Positions 6,960-14,315 of a DNA stretch of 21,423 bases are shown in pieces. The position numbers and the translations under genes are program-made. The notes beneath the pieces were generated by a model. The model did no database searches and was not told where the DNA came from. It saw only the letters and a program-made list of their open reading frames with translations. The DNA is taken from NCBI GenBank assembly GCA_035713725.1, contig DASTMZ010000226.1:1-21423 (forward strand). The letters run 5' to 3'. Numbering within the stretch: position 1 is the first letter of the stretch; each line of letters opens with the position of its first letter. Source of the stretch: DASQPR01 sp035713725 (GTDB lineage: Bacteria > Actinomycetota > Actinomycetes > Mycobacteriales > Micromonosporaceae).

Positions 6960-7852
6960 GCGCTGCCGCGGTACGGCTCGTTCGCGGCAGCAAGCCGCCG
7001 GATGTAGTCGACGATCAGGATGAAGTCCTTGTCGCCGAATCCGTTCGCCTCGGCGCCGGCGAAGTGTGCCAGCGCCGCGGCGGCCAGACTCATCGGTACG
7101 CCGGCGTCCTGTCCGGTCGCGACGATGGCCCGCAGATCCTTGCGTACGCCGGTGACGTCGAAGGCGACCGGCCGGTCCGCGCCGGTCAGCACGTCTGCTC
7201 GGTCGCGAAGCAACGGCGGCGCGGTGTGCGAGTCGAGGATCACGTCGAGCATTGCCGCGCGGTCCAATCCGAGGCGATCGCCGGCCGCGAGCCCTTCGGC
7301 CAGTGCGGCGAAATACGCACCCATCGGCGCCATCAGGACGAGTTTCATTGTGGCACCGGCGCCGACCGGTCCGGCGTGGACGATCCGTCGCGCGTACGTC
7401 TGGATCACCGGCGTTGCCTCGGCGACATCGTCGGATGAGCCGCCACACATGACGAGTAGCTGGCCGGCGCGCGCCGCGGTCGGCGGGCCGGCCAATGTCG
7501 CGTCGACGAGCCGGGCGCCAGCGTCGCGTACCCGATCGCCAAGCCCTACGGTCGTCGCGGTGCGAACCGTGCTGCACTCCGCGAAGAGGCGGCCGGTCGC
7601 GTCGCCGGCGATCAGGTCGGCGTAGACCGCGTTGACGGCCGCATCGTCGGTGAGCACAGTCAGCACGATGTCCGCGCTCGCGACCAGCTCGGCGGGCGAG
7701 GATGCCAATGTCGCGCCGCGTTCGACGAGCGGCGCCAGCTTGGCGGCGGTGCGGTTGTGGACGGCGAGCGGAAAGCCCGCCGCGAGGATGCGCTCGCCGA
7801 TCGCAGCGCCCATGCGACCCGCGCCGACGAGACCGATGCGTGTGTTCGCCAC
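6956..7852 (-). CDS. NAD(P)-dependent beta-hydroxyacid dehydrogenase family protein (3-hydroxyisobutyrate dehydrogenase-like)
   Basis: A 298-residue protein of normal family length. The N-terminal Rossmann fold has GLVGAGRMG (7-15). The substrate loop that is usually DxxxSGG...G reads DATLAGPPTAARAGQL (117-131). The catalytic Lys is in GAGATMKLVLM at residue 170, and an all-helical C-terminal domain follows. Family members oxidise or reduce small beta-hydroxyacids or semialdehydes (3-hydroxyisobutyrate, tartronate, succinic semialdehyde). Two key positions differ from the usual pattern: SGG becomes AGP, and the Asn four residues after the Lys is Met174. The substrate therefore cannot be named. 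It starts with GTG, with AGGGT about 7 bases upstream, and lies 19 bp behind the kinase gene, probably in one operon. Confidence 0.88.
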   Translation of the reverse strand: MANTRIGLVGAGRMGAAIGERILAAGFPLAVHNRTAAKLAPLVERGATLASSPAELVASADIVLTVLTDDAAVNAVYADLIAGDATGRLFAECSTVRTATTVGLGDRVRDAGARLVDATLAGPPTAARAGQLLVMCGGSSDDVAEATPVIQTYARRIVHAGPVGAGATMKLVLMAPMGAYFAALAEGLAAGDRLGLDRAAMLDVILDSHTAPPLLRDRADVLTGADRPVAFDVTGVRKDLRAIVATGQDAGVPMSLAAAALAHFAGAEANGFGDKDFILIVDYIRRLAAANEPYRGSA

Positions 7853-7871
7853 GGGTCGACCCTAGTCAGGC

Positions 7872-9605
7872 TCAGCCGCCGCCGTGGTGCCCGTGTCCGC
7901 CGCCGTGATGGTCGCCGTCGCCGTTCCCGTCGCCGTTCCCGTTCCCGTCGCCGCGGCCGTTGTCGCCAGTGGCGGCCGGGATCGGCACCGGCGGCGCAGT
8001 GTTGAGGTCCTGCGTCTGGCAGGTGGCACCGTTGAGCGCCACGACGGCCGGCGCCGCGTTGGTGCCCGAGTAGCGCGCAAAGATTGGCAGGGCGACCGAC
8101 TCGCTCGCGGCCAGCGACTCGGCCGGTGCGCGGGCGACGACCGTCGCGCCGTTCTGCTCGATCGTCGCGAGGTATGGCTGCCCGACCGTTGGCACCACCG
8201 TGACCTGCTGCGGCACGTTGCCGCCGGTCGCGTCGACGAGCGCCTGGTCGCCCGGGAACGCGAAGCTCACGCTCCAGCCGTGCAACGCGATGTCGCTCGC
8301 GTTAGTGACCGTAACGCGGCCGGCGAACGTCGTGCCGGCGTCGCTCTCGATGGCGAACGCGGCGAGGCATGAGGACTGTGCCGCGGTGGCCGGCACCCCC
8401 TTGTGACCGCCGGATCCCGATCCCAGGATGCCCCACGAAATCCCGAGCACCGCCAGCGAGAGCGCCCCGACGGATGCCGGGAACAGGTAACGCCGCCGAC
8501 GCGCGGGTGCGTCCGCGAACGGGCGCGGTAACGCACGCGTCGCCGACGACACGCTGGCCCGTGCGTTGCGCGCGGACGCTCCGAGGAGTCCGGCTGGCAC
8601 CGCGAACGCCGATGTCTTCGTGGTGGCCCGGCCGCCCGCGAATGACGGGACAGGTGCCCGGGAGTCGCTGGACCGCGCGCCGCTCGCCGGCAGTGCACCG
8701 GCCGGCGATTCCTGCGCGTCCATGGTCGCTCCGGCTGGCGCCGGTGATATCGGCGTGGCGAACGAGGCGTTTGCCGTGATGGTCGCGAGCCACAGCGTAT
8801 GGGCGACCGTCGCGCTGGACGGACGGGCTTGCGGCTCCTTAGCTAGGCAGGCGGCGCAGACGCGGGCGACGTCGGCCGGCAGACCCTCGATCTCCGGCAA
8901 CTGGGGCGGCTCGGCGAACATATGGGCCTTCAGTTGCCCGGTGTTCGTGTCGGCGGGCCACGGCAGATCTCCGGTGAGCGCTCGGAACAGCAGCACGCCG
9001 AGGCCGTACACGTCGGCGGCCGCGTTGACCGGCGCGTCGACGATGCGCTCCGGCGCGAGATATGCCGGCGTGCCGAGCAGCGTGCCGTCCGCTTCGGCAT
9101 CCGGCGCGCCGATCATCGCGCAGATGCCGAAGTCGACCAGCTTCGCTCCGGACGTGGTCAGCAGGACGTTGTCCGGCTTCACGTCGCGATGGACGAGTCC
9201 GTGCGCATGTGCATCGCGCAACGCGTCGGCGACCTGGGCGGCCATCAACACCGCCTCCGGCCACGGCATCGCCGCGCCGTCGGCGAGCCGCTGCGCGAGC
9301 GGCAGCCCGGTCACGTATTCCATCACCAGGTACGGCGTCGCATCGGCGGTCTCGCCGTAGTCGTACACCTGCGCAATGCGCGGTGAATTCAACCGGCCGT
9401 AGGCGCGAGCTTCGGCGCGCAGTTGCACGCGGAAGTGATCGCTGCCGGACTGCGACAGCATCTTCACCGCGACCGGGCGATCGAGGACCTCGTCGTGCGC
9501 GTGCCACACGACCGACATGCCACCGCTGCCGATAAGATCGACAAGGCGGTAGCGATTGCCGACGACGTCTCCTATTCGGCTCGCCGGCTCACCGTTGGTT
9601 GCCAT
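7872..9605 (-). CDS. Transmembrane Ser/Thr protein kinase with CBM2-like extracellular domain
   Basis: A 577-residue protein. The kinase domain (about 16-272) is complete: Gly loop GSGGMSVV (26-33), Lys48 in VAVKML, catalytic HRDVKPDN (139-146), DFG (158-160) and APE (184-186). A disordered Ala/Ser/Pro juxtamembrane region (about 285-370) leads to a TM helix at about 374-395. Outside lies a beta domain (about 410-530) bracketed by Cys413 and Cys529, with FAGRVTVTN..D..LHGWSVSFAFPG and a closing LNGATC. This is the pattern of a family 2 carbohydrate-binding module. The tail (about 549-577) is Gly/Asn/Asp and then Gly/His-rich. Most actinobacterial relatives carry PASTA or other sensors, so this one may sense a polysaccharide or use the fold only for binding. 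Start: GGAG 8 bases before ATG 9605; the frame extends to 9890 but without kinase sequence. Confidence 0.93.
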   Translation of the reverse strand: MATNGEPASRIGDVVGNRYRLVDLIGSGGMSVVWHAHDEVLDRPVAVKMLSQSGSDHFRVQLRAEARAYGRLNSPRIAQVYDYGETADATPYLVMEYVTGLPLAQRLADGAAMPWPEAVLMAAQVADALRDAHAHGLVHRDVKPDNVLLTTSGAKLVDFGICAMIGAPDAEADGTLLGTPAYLAPERIVDAPVNAAADVYGLGVLLFRALTGDLPWPADTNTGQLKAHMFAEPPQLPEIEGLPADVARVCAACLAKEPQARPSSATVAHTLWLATITANASFATPISPAPAGATMDAQESPAGALPASGARSSDSRAPVPSFAGGRATTKTSAFAVPAGLLGASARNARASVSSATRALPRPFADAPARRRRYLFPASVGALSLAVLGISWGILGSGSGGHKGVPATAAQSSCLAAFAIESDAGTTFAGRVTVTNASDIALHGWSVSFAFPGDQALVDATGGNVPQQVTVVPTVGQPYLATIEQNGATVVARAPAESLAASESVALPIFARYSGTNAAPAVVALNGATCQTQDLNTAPPVPIPAATGDNGRGDGNGNGDGNGDGDHHGGGHGHHGGG

Positions 9606-9731
9606 GACGCATGCTCCGCTTCCGTGGGGGTTCCGGCTCGCGGCCCACCTGCGCAGGGCCAACTGTACGTCGCTACCCGACGCACCGAACGCTAAACCCA
9701 GCTGGCTCTCCGCTACGCGAGGGTGGCAAAG

Positions 9732-9749
9732 TCTGAAAGAGCTTTTCGC
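9732..9749. promoter_or_regulatory. Upstream operator-like site (imperfect)
   Basis: TCTGAAAG at 9732-9739 followed by CTTTTC at 9742-9747. The left half is identical to that of the perfect inverted repeat at 9776-9794, and the right half is degenerate. It lies where the -35 of the ArsR-MFS promoter would be, 44 bp from its twin. Confidence 0.55.
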
Positions 9750-9766
9750 ATTCGCCGCGGACCCGT

Positions 9767-9772
9767 TACGGT
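9767..9772 (+). promoter_or_regulatory. Probable -10 box of the ArsR-MFS operon
   Basis: TACGGT fits the actinobacterial TANNNT -10 consensus. It would place the transcript start near 9779, inside the perfect operator, about 30 bases before the regulator's ATG. No convincing -35 is seen; TTCGCA at 9745-9750 is 16 bases upstream. Confidence 0.5.
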
Positions 9773-9775
9773 GCT

Positions 9776-9794
9776 TCTGAAAGAACCTTTCAGA
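9776..9794. promoter_or_regulatory. Perfect inverted-repeat operator of the ArsR-type regulator
   Basis: TCTGAAAG (9776-9783), spacer AAC, CTTTCAGA (9787-9794). The site lies just downstream of the -10 box and 16 bp before the ArsR-type gene, as expected for autorepression by a dimeric winged-helix protein. The binding protein is inferred from position only. Confidence 0.65.
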
Positions 9795-9810
9795 TCGTGG
9801 GTACGAGGCC

Positions 9811-10392
9811 ATGGCACGCGAATCTCGACGGCATATCACCGAGCCCGACGTCCTGGACGCGCTCGCGCACCCGGTGCGGCTGGATCTCATCGACTACCTG
9901 ATGGCGGCCGGTCCGGCGACCGCATCGGTGTGCGCACGTGCGGTGCGGGACACGCCGTCGAACTGCAGCTACCACCTTCGGGTGCTGGCCAGGCACGGAC
10001 TCGTGGGCGAGGTGGCGTCCGCCGACGGGCGAGAACGTCCGTGGCAGGCGCTCGTGACGGGCTTCGACACGGATGTCGAGCCGGACACGCCCGCCTCTGC
10101 CGCGGCGGCCCGCATGCTTGCCGTGTCCGTGCAACGCGACCAACAACTCGCGCGGGACTACCTCGCGCACCGCGACGACGTACCCGCGGCGTGGCGGGCC
10201 GCCGACGCATACGCGACGTACACGCTGCGACTGTCACCGGCCGAGTTGACCGACCTCGGCTTGCGCATCGACGCGCTGATCCGGCCGTACATCAGTGCCA
10301 CCCGCCACACGGCACCTGACGACGCCGCGCTCGTACATGTCGGCGTGCAGGCGTTCGCGACCGACACCGTCCGACCGAGCGGTGACCGATGA
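9811..10392 (+). CDS. ArsR-type winged-helix transcription regulator
   Basis: A 193-residue protein. The N-terminal winged HTH (about 8-85) has the ArsR/HTH_20 pattern: LDALAHPVRLDLIDYL, then a recognition helix around TPSNCSYHLRVLARHGLV (48-65), then a wing containing GRERPW. The C-terminal half (about 90-180) is helical and shows no metal-binding Cys or His cluster, so it likely senses an organic ligand or a large C-terminal effector rather than arsenic. The gene is followed by the MFS exporter with an ATGA overlap (10389-10392), the classic layout of a repressor controlling a co-transcribed efflux pump. The paired operator sites upstream support autoregulation. Confidence 0.88.
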   Translation: MARESRRHITEPDVLDALAHPVRLDLIDYLMAAGPATASVCARAVRDTPSNCSYHLRVLARHGLVGEVASADGRERPWQALVTGFDTDVEPDTPASAAAARMLAVSVQRDQQLARDYLAHRDDVPAAWRAADAYATYTLRLSPAELTDLGLRIDALIRPYISATRHTAPDDAALVHVGVQAFATDTVRPSGDR

Positions 10393-11708
10393 CAGCGCTC
10401 CGCGTCGCGAACTTCCGGCGGCTGTGGCTCGCCGGTCTGGTGTCCGACACCGGCGACTGGGCGTTACTCGCCGCGTTGCCGATCCTGGTCTACCAACTGA
10501 CCGGGTCGACCGTCGGCACGGCAGCCGCGTTCCTCGTCGAACTCGTGCCTCCGGTGCTGCTGGCTCCGGTGGCCGGACGGGTGGCCGACCGCCACGACCG
10601 CCGCCGGACCCTCATCGTCGTCTCGCTGCTGCAGGCCGTCGCACTGACACCGTTGCTGTTCGTGCACGATCGGTCGGATCTCGGGATCGTGTACGCCGTG
10701 ATCGCCGTCGAGTCGGCGCTTGCCGCCATCTTCGACCCGACGAAGAACGCACTGCTGCCGACGCTTGTCGACGCCGATCGACTGATGTCGGCGAACTCTC
10801 TGATCGGCCTGAACCAGAACGTCGGCCGGTTGGTCGGTGCACCGCTAGGCGGCGTGCTGCTCGTGCTTGGTGCTCACGCGAGCGGTGGGCTCGATGCGAT
10901 CGTCGCGGTCGACGCCGCCAGCTTCCTCACCGCCGTCGCGTTGTTGAGCCGGCTGGTGTCCGTACCCGCGGCACCGAAGCCGACACACGATGGTGATCGA
11001 GCGTCGTCTCAGTGGCGAGCCGTGCTGCGACCCCGCGTGATCCGCGGCGGCCTGGCCGTGATGTTCACCAGCAGCGTTGCGCAAGGCCTGTTCGTAGTGC
11101 TGTATGTGGTGTTCGTCGCGCGAGCGTTGCACGGTGACGCGGCCGAGATCGGACTGTTGCGCGGAGTGCAGGCCATCGGTGCCATCGCTGGCGGGTTGCT
11201 GCTGGCGGTCGTTGGTCGGATCGCACCCGGCCGCCTGACCGCGTTGGCCGCCACGCTGTTCGGCGTGCTGGACCTCGCGATCTGGAATGCCCCGCGACTG
11301 TCCACGGCGGTGCCGATCTATGTCGTGCTCTTCATCGCAGCGGGTGTGCCCGGCATCGCGATGGTGACCGGGCTGTTGACGCTGTTGCAGACCGCGACGA
11401 GCGATGGCCAACGTGGCACGGTCTTCGCGGCGTTCGGCGTGGCGGCCAGCGCCGGACAGGCGATCGGCATGATCGGCGGTGGTCTTCTCGGCGACCGGCT
11501 CGGCGTCATTGCCGTCCTCAACGGGCAGGGTGCGCTCTACCTCCTGGCTGGCGCGATCGCCGCGGTGTGGCTGACCGGTCGCCTCGTCGGCGCGCCCACC
11601 CCGGCCGCGCCACCGGCAACGTCAGCGTTGGTCGGCGCGGAGGTCGGCGCGGAGGTTGGCGCCGATCTCCGCGTCGCTGACGGATCTGATGCGGCAGGCC
11701 CGCGGTGA
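10389..11708 (+). CDS. MFS efflux transporter (MFS_3/EntS-like)
   Basis: A 439-residue protein with about twelve hydrophobic helices. The N-terminal half starts NFRRLWLAGLVSDTGDWALL and has the MFS motif A variant GRVADRHDRRR (63-73) between helices 2 and 3. FDPTKNALLPTLV and the NSLIGLNQNVGRLVGAPLGG segment are typical of the MFS_3 group, which exports siderophores, macrolides and other drugs. The C-terminal tail is disordered and ends in a short VGAEVGAEVGAD repeat (12-bp repeats at DNA level). It overlaps the ArsR-type regulator by four bases and is presumably co-transcribed and induced by the pump's substrate, which the sequence does not reveal. Its stop codon lies in the loop of the terminator hairpin. 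Confidence 0.9.
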   Translation: MTALRVANFRRLWLAGLVSDTGDWALLAALPILVYQLTGSTVGTAAAFLVELVPPVLLAPVAGRVADRHDRRRTLIVVSLLQAVALTPLLFVHDRSDLGIVYAVIAVESALAAIFDPTKNALLPTLVDADRLMSANSLIGLNQNVGRLVGAPLGGVLLVLGAHASGGLDAIVAVDAASFLTAVALLSRLVSVPAAPKPTHDGDRASSQWRAVLRPRVIRGGLAVMFTSSVAQGLFVVLYVVFVARALHGDAAEIGLLRGVQAIGAIAGGLLLAVVGRIAPGRLTALAATLFGVLDLAIWNAPRLSTAVPIYVVLFIAAGVPGIAMVTGLLTLLQTATSDGQRGTVFAAFGVAASAGQAIGMIGGGLLGDRLGVIAVLNGQGALYLLAGAIAAVWLTGRLVGAPTPAAPPATSALVGAEVGAEVGADLRVADGSDAAGPR

Positions 11709-11723
11709 ACGCCGCGGGCCTGC
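11694..11723. terminator. Strong hairpin between convergent genes
   Basis: Perfect 12-bp stem GCAGGCCCGCGG (11694-11705) and CCGCGGGCCTGC (11712-11723) with a 6-base loop TGAACG. The loop contains the TGA stop of the MFS gene. A short T-run (GCAGTTTGG) follows. It lies 43 bp before the end of the convergent nuclease gene and may stop transcription both ways. Confidence 0.8.
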
Positions 11724-11765
11724 GCAGTTTGGTTCGGATACTTGGGTCGCTGCGGTCGTCGTGAA

Positions 11766-14150
11766 CTACCCCAACAGCCCCGAGATCGGGAAGAGCGGGA
11801 AGCGCACGACCTGCGGATCGTGATCGGACGTCTGGTTAGCGAATTCGGCGTTGATGTGGACGATGTCGTATTGGTGCGGCTCGCTGGCTAGCGCGCTCGA
11901 GATCAGGATGTGGTCGAGCACCTCGGAGTTGCCCTCGAAGTCGTAGCTGTACTGCTCGGGCTGCGGGAGGGTACGCGGCAGGTCGGTCAGGTAGCCGTCA
12001 CCGACCAGGATGTCGGCGGTGTTGGAGAACTGGAAGTCGTTCAGGTCGCCGAGCACGACAACCGCGGCGTCCGGGTCGGCGGCCCGGATCTGATCGACGA
12101 ATCCGCGCTCCACCGTCGCCTGTTGGAGTCGCTGCACCTCGCTCGGCGTCGACGGGGGCTGGAACCGGCCCATCAGAGGGTCGTCGCCGCCCTTCGAGTC
12201 GAAGTGGTTGCCGATCACGATGACCTGCCGGCCCTTGAATCGGAATTGGCCGACCAGCGGCTTACGTGAGTCGTCCCACGCCGCGTTCGTCGGGTCGATG
12301 AGACCCGGCGACTGGGTGAGCTGTGCGGTGCCAAGCACCCGCTTGACGCCGACGGAACTCGTCGCGCTGCCGCCCGGCCGGTCGATGAACTGCATCCCTC
12401 GGTCGGTACGGAATAGGAAAGCGACCCGGATGTTGCCACCGGGCTCGCCGCCATTCGTGTCGTTGACCGGGTCGATCTCGCGGTAGGCGTACTTCGGCCC
12501 ACCGGCCGCGCGGATCGCGGCGACGAGCTTGTCCAGCGTCACATTCGCGGCCACCACGCCGTCGTCGGTTGCACCGTCGTTGTCCTGAATCTCCTCCAGC
12601 GACACGATGTCCGGCGACTGCAGGTTGTGCACCAGACCGGCGGCGAGACGGTCGAACTTGTCCTGCGGGTCGGTCGGCGCCAGGTTCTCCACGTTGTACG
12701 TCGCGATCGCCAGATCGAGTGGACCCTGCTTGGCGGTGACCTCGGGCTGGATCGGGCTCGGTGTGACGGTCGGTGCGGCGAGCGGGTGGAAGTAGTAATT
12801 GCCGAAGTCGTAGTCGAGTACGCCGACGGTGGCTCGGGGGAACACCGCGCCCACGTTCACGTCCGGCACGGGCGCGAGCGTCGAGTCCATGATGAGGCGC
12901 TCGGTGTTCGGGTCGGTCTGCGTCAACAGGACGCCGCCCCGGGGCGTACGGATCGCGTCCGAGCCGGACGGCACGATCGGGATCTCGCCGAACTGGTTCG
13001 TCGGCCCGACCGCCTGCGCATCGGTGACCTGGACCAGCATGCCCTCCATGGACTCGTAGAAGTCGAGCGCGTTTGTCGTCGGGTCGAACGGGCCCTTCTC
13101 GACGTCACCGGGACTGTCGCTGCGCGGCAGGTCCGGGGCGACCCGGCCGCCCGGGCCGATGACGACCGGCGCGGGCAATGCTGCACCGGAGGCGACAACG
13201 GTGATCTGTGGACCGTCGATCTCGGTGTTTGACAGGTTCGTCGCGGCACCGCCCTCGCGGAACTCGGCGACCGTACCGCTGACCAGCACGCTGTCCGCGA
13301 CGGTGACGGTCGGTCGGGAGCTGGTGAACACGAAGACACCTTCGCTGGTGGCGATGTTGTCGTCGGGTTGCGGATCCTGGAACCAGAAGCCGTTCGAGCT
13401 GATCGCGGTGACGACGCCCGGGACCGATGACACGCGCTGGCCGACCAGCGGTGACCGGTGCGACGCGCCCTGGATGTCGTGGATGCGGGCATTCGTGGGT
13501 GGCGGATTGCCACCGCCCGGCCCCTCACCGGCCGAGTTGTGCGGATCGGGTGCGCCGGCGGTGAAATCGGCGGCGTTGTTGTCGGTATCCACCGTGCCGC
13601 CACCGGCGCGCAGGTCGGCCGTCGTGTTGGACAGCCCAGGTGCGGCCGCGCCCTCGAAGTCGTTCGCCGTGCCGTAGCCGATGAAGTCGTGCACGCCGGA
13701 TGCGCTCGAGCAGGTGGCGCCGCAGCCGAGCGCGGTCACCGCGGTGACCAGAGCGACCTTGCCGGCCGTCGCGCTCATCGCGATCGAGCCGGACGCGTCG
13801 GGCGTGGGCAGCGGCGTCGTCCCGCCGGCACCAGCCGACTCGGCGACGAGGTAGTCGCCGCCCGGCGCGATCGTGCCGGACAACGCCGTGACCTGCCAGG
13901 TCGTACCCGCGGCCGACGCGTACTGCACGCTCCAGCCGGTGAGGTCGACCGCGGCACCGCCACGGTTGAACAGCTCGATGTAGTCGTTGGTGAGCGTGGC
14001 GCCGGCGTTGCCACCGCCGCCGTACACCTGCGCGATGACGACGTCGGGAGAGATGGCGTAGGCGGGTTCAGCGGCGGCGAGTGCGCCGGCGGTGGCCGTG
14101 GCGAGCACGGTCGCGGCCGCGACGAGCGCCTTCCGGGTGCGGATAGTCAT
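11766..14150 (-). CDS. Secreted nuclease with lamin-tail and EEP domains (ExeM/NucH-like)
   Basis: A 794-residue protein. A Sec signal peptide (MTIRTRKALVAAATVLATAT, cleavage near AYA|I at 32/33) precedes a lamin-tail domain (about 36-175: VYGGGGNAG, NDYIELFNRG, DLTGWSVQY). An OB-like region typical of these nucleases follows (about 225-460: ARIHDIQGASHRSPLVGQ). The endonuclease/exonuclease/phosphatase domain is at about 478-794. Active-site motifs are YNVENL (485-490), LEEIQD (Glu near 519), NHFDSKGGDD (648-657), GDLND (701-705) and SDHDP (775-779). The family degrades extracellular DNA for phosphate or nitrogen uptake or biofilm release. The C-terminus shows no sortase signal or TM anchor, so the protein is probably released. 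The start at 14150 is chosen for the signal peptide; the frame continues to 14279. Confidence 0.93.
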   Translation of the reverse strand: MTIRTRKALVAAATVLATATAGALAAAEPAYAISPDVVIAQVYGGGGNAGATLTNDYIELFNRGGAAVDLTGWSVQYASAAGTTWQVTALSGTIAPGGDYLVAESAGAGGTTPLPTPDASGSIAMSATAGKVALVTAVTALGCGATCSSASGVHDFIGYGTANDFEGAAAPGLSNTTADLRAGGGTVDTDNNAADFTAGAPDPHNSAGEGPGGGNPPPTNARIHDIQGASHRSPLVGQRVSSVPGVVTAISSNGFWFQDPQPDDNIATSEGVFVFTSSRPTVTVADSVLVSGTVAEFREGGAATNLSNTEIDGPQITVVASGAALPAPVVIGPGGRVAPDLPRSDSPGDVEKGPFDPTTNALDFYESMEGMLVQVTDAQAVGPTNQFGEIPIVPSGSDAIRTPRGGVLLTQTDPNTERLIMDSTLAPVPDVNVGAVFPRATVGVLDYDFGNYYFHPLAAPTVTPSPIQPEVTAKQGPLDLAIATYNVENLAPTDPQDKFDRLAAGLVHNLQSPDIVSLEEIQDNDGATDDGVVAANVTLDKLVAAIRAAGGPKYAYREIDPVNDTNGGEPGGNIRVAFLFRTDRGMQFIDRPGGSATSSVGVKRVLGTAQLTQSPGLIDPTNAAWDDSRKPLVGQFRFKGRQVIVIGNHFDSKGGDDPLMGRFQPPSTPSEVQRLQQATVERGFVDQIRAADPDAAVVVLGDLNDFQFSNTADILVGDGYLTDLPRTLPQPEQYSYDFEGNSEVLDHILISSALASEPHQYDIVHINAEFANQTSDHDPQVVRFPLFPISGLLG

Positions 14151-14302
14151 GCACAGGTGCCTAACAGAGTTACGCGTACACATCAATACGTGCAGATGTC
14201 CTACGTGGAAACGAACCGGCCGCCGGACGTGTCGCAGGTCGATTCGACCAGTGAAGCTGAGTGTTTGCCTTAACGACATTGCGAGCCACGCCTATCGACG
14301 TC

Positions 14303-14308
14303 TAGCGT
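14303..14308 (+). promoter_or_regulatory. Possible -10 box for a leaderless glycosyltransferase mRNA
   Basis: TAGCGT fits TANNNT and lies exactly 7 bases before the ATG at 14316, and no ribosome site precedes that ATG. This is the spacing of leaderless genes in mycobacteria and relatives. I see no clear -35. Confidence 0.4.
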
Positions 14309-14315
14309 CCGCGCG

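Noticed and set aside
8922..9386. Plus-strand frames opposite the kinase domain
   Set aside because: Arg-rich shadows of the kinase codons without motifs or ribosome sites.
9606..9890. N-terminal extension of the kinase gene to 9890
   Set aside because: It would cross the ArsR promoter and operators, has no kinase sequence, and a good GGAG precedes ATG 9605.
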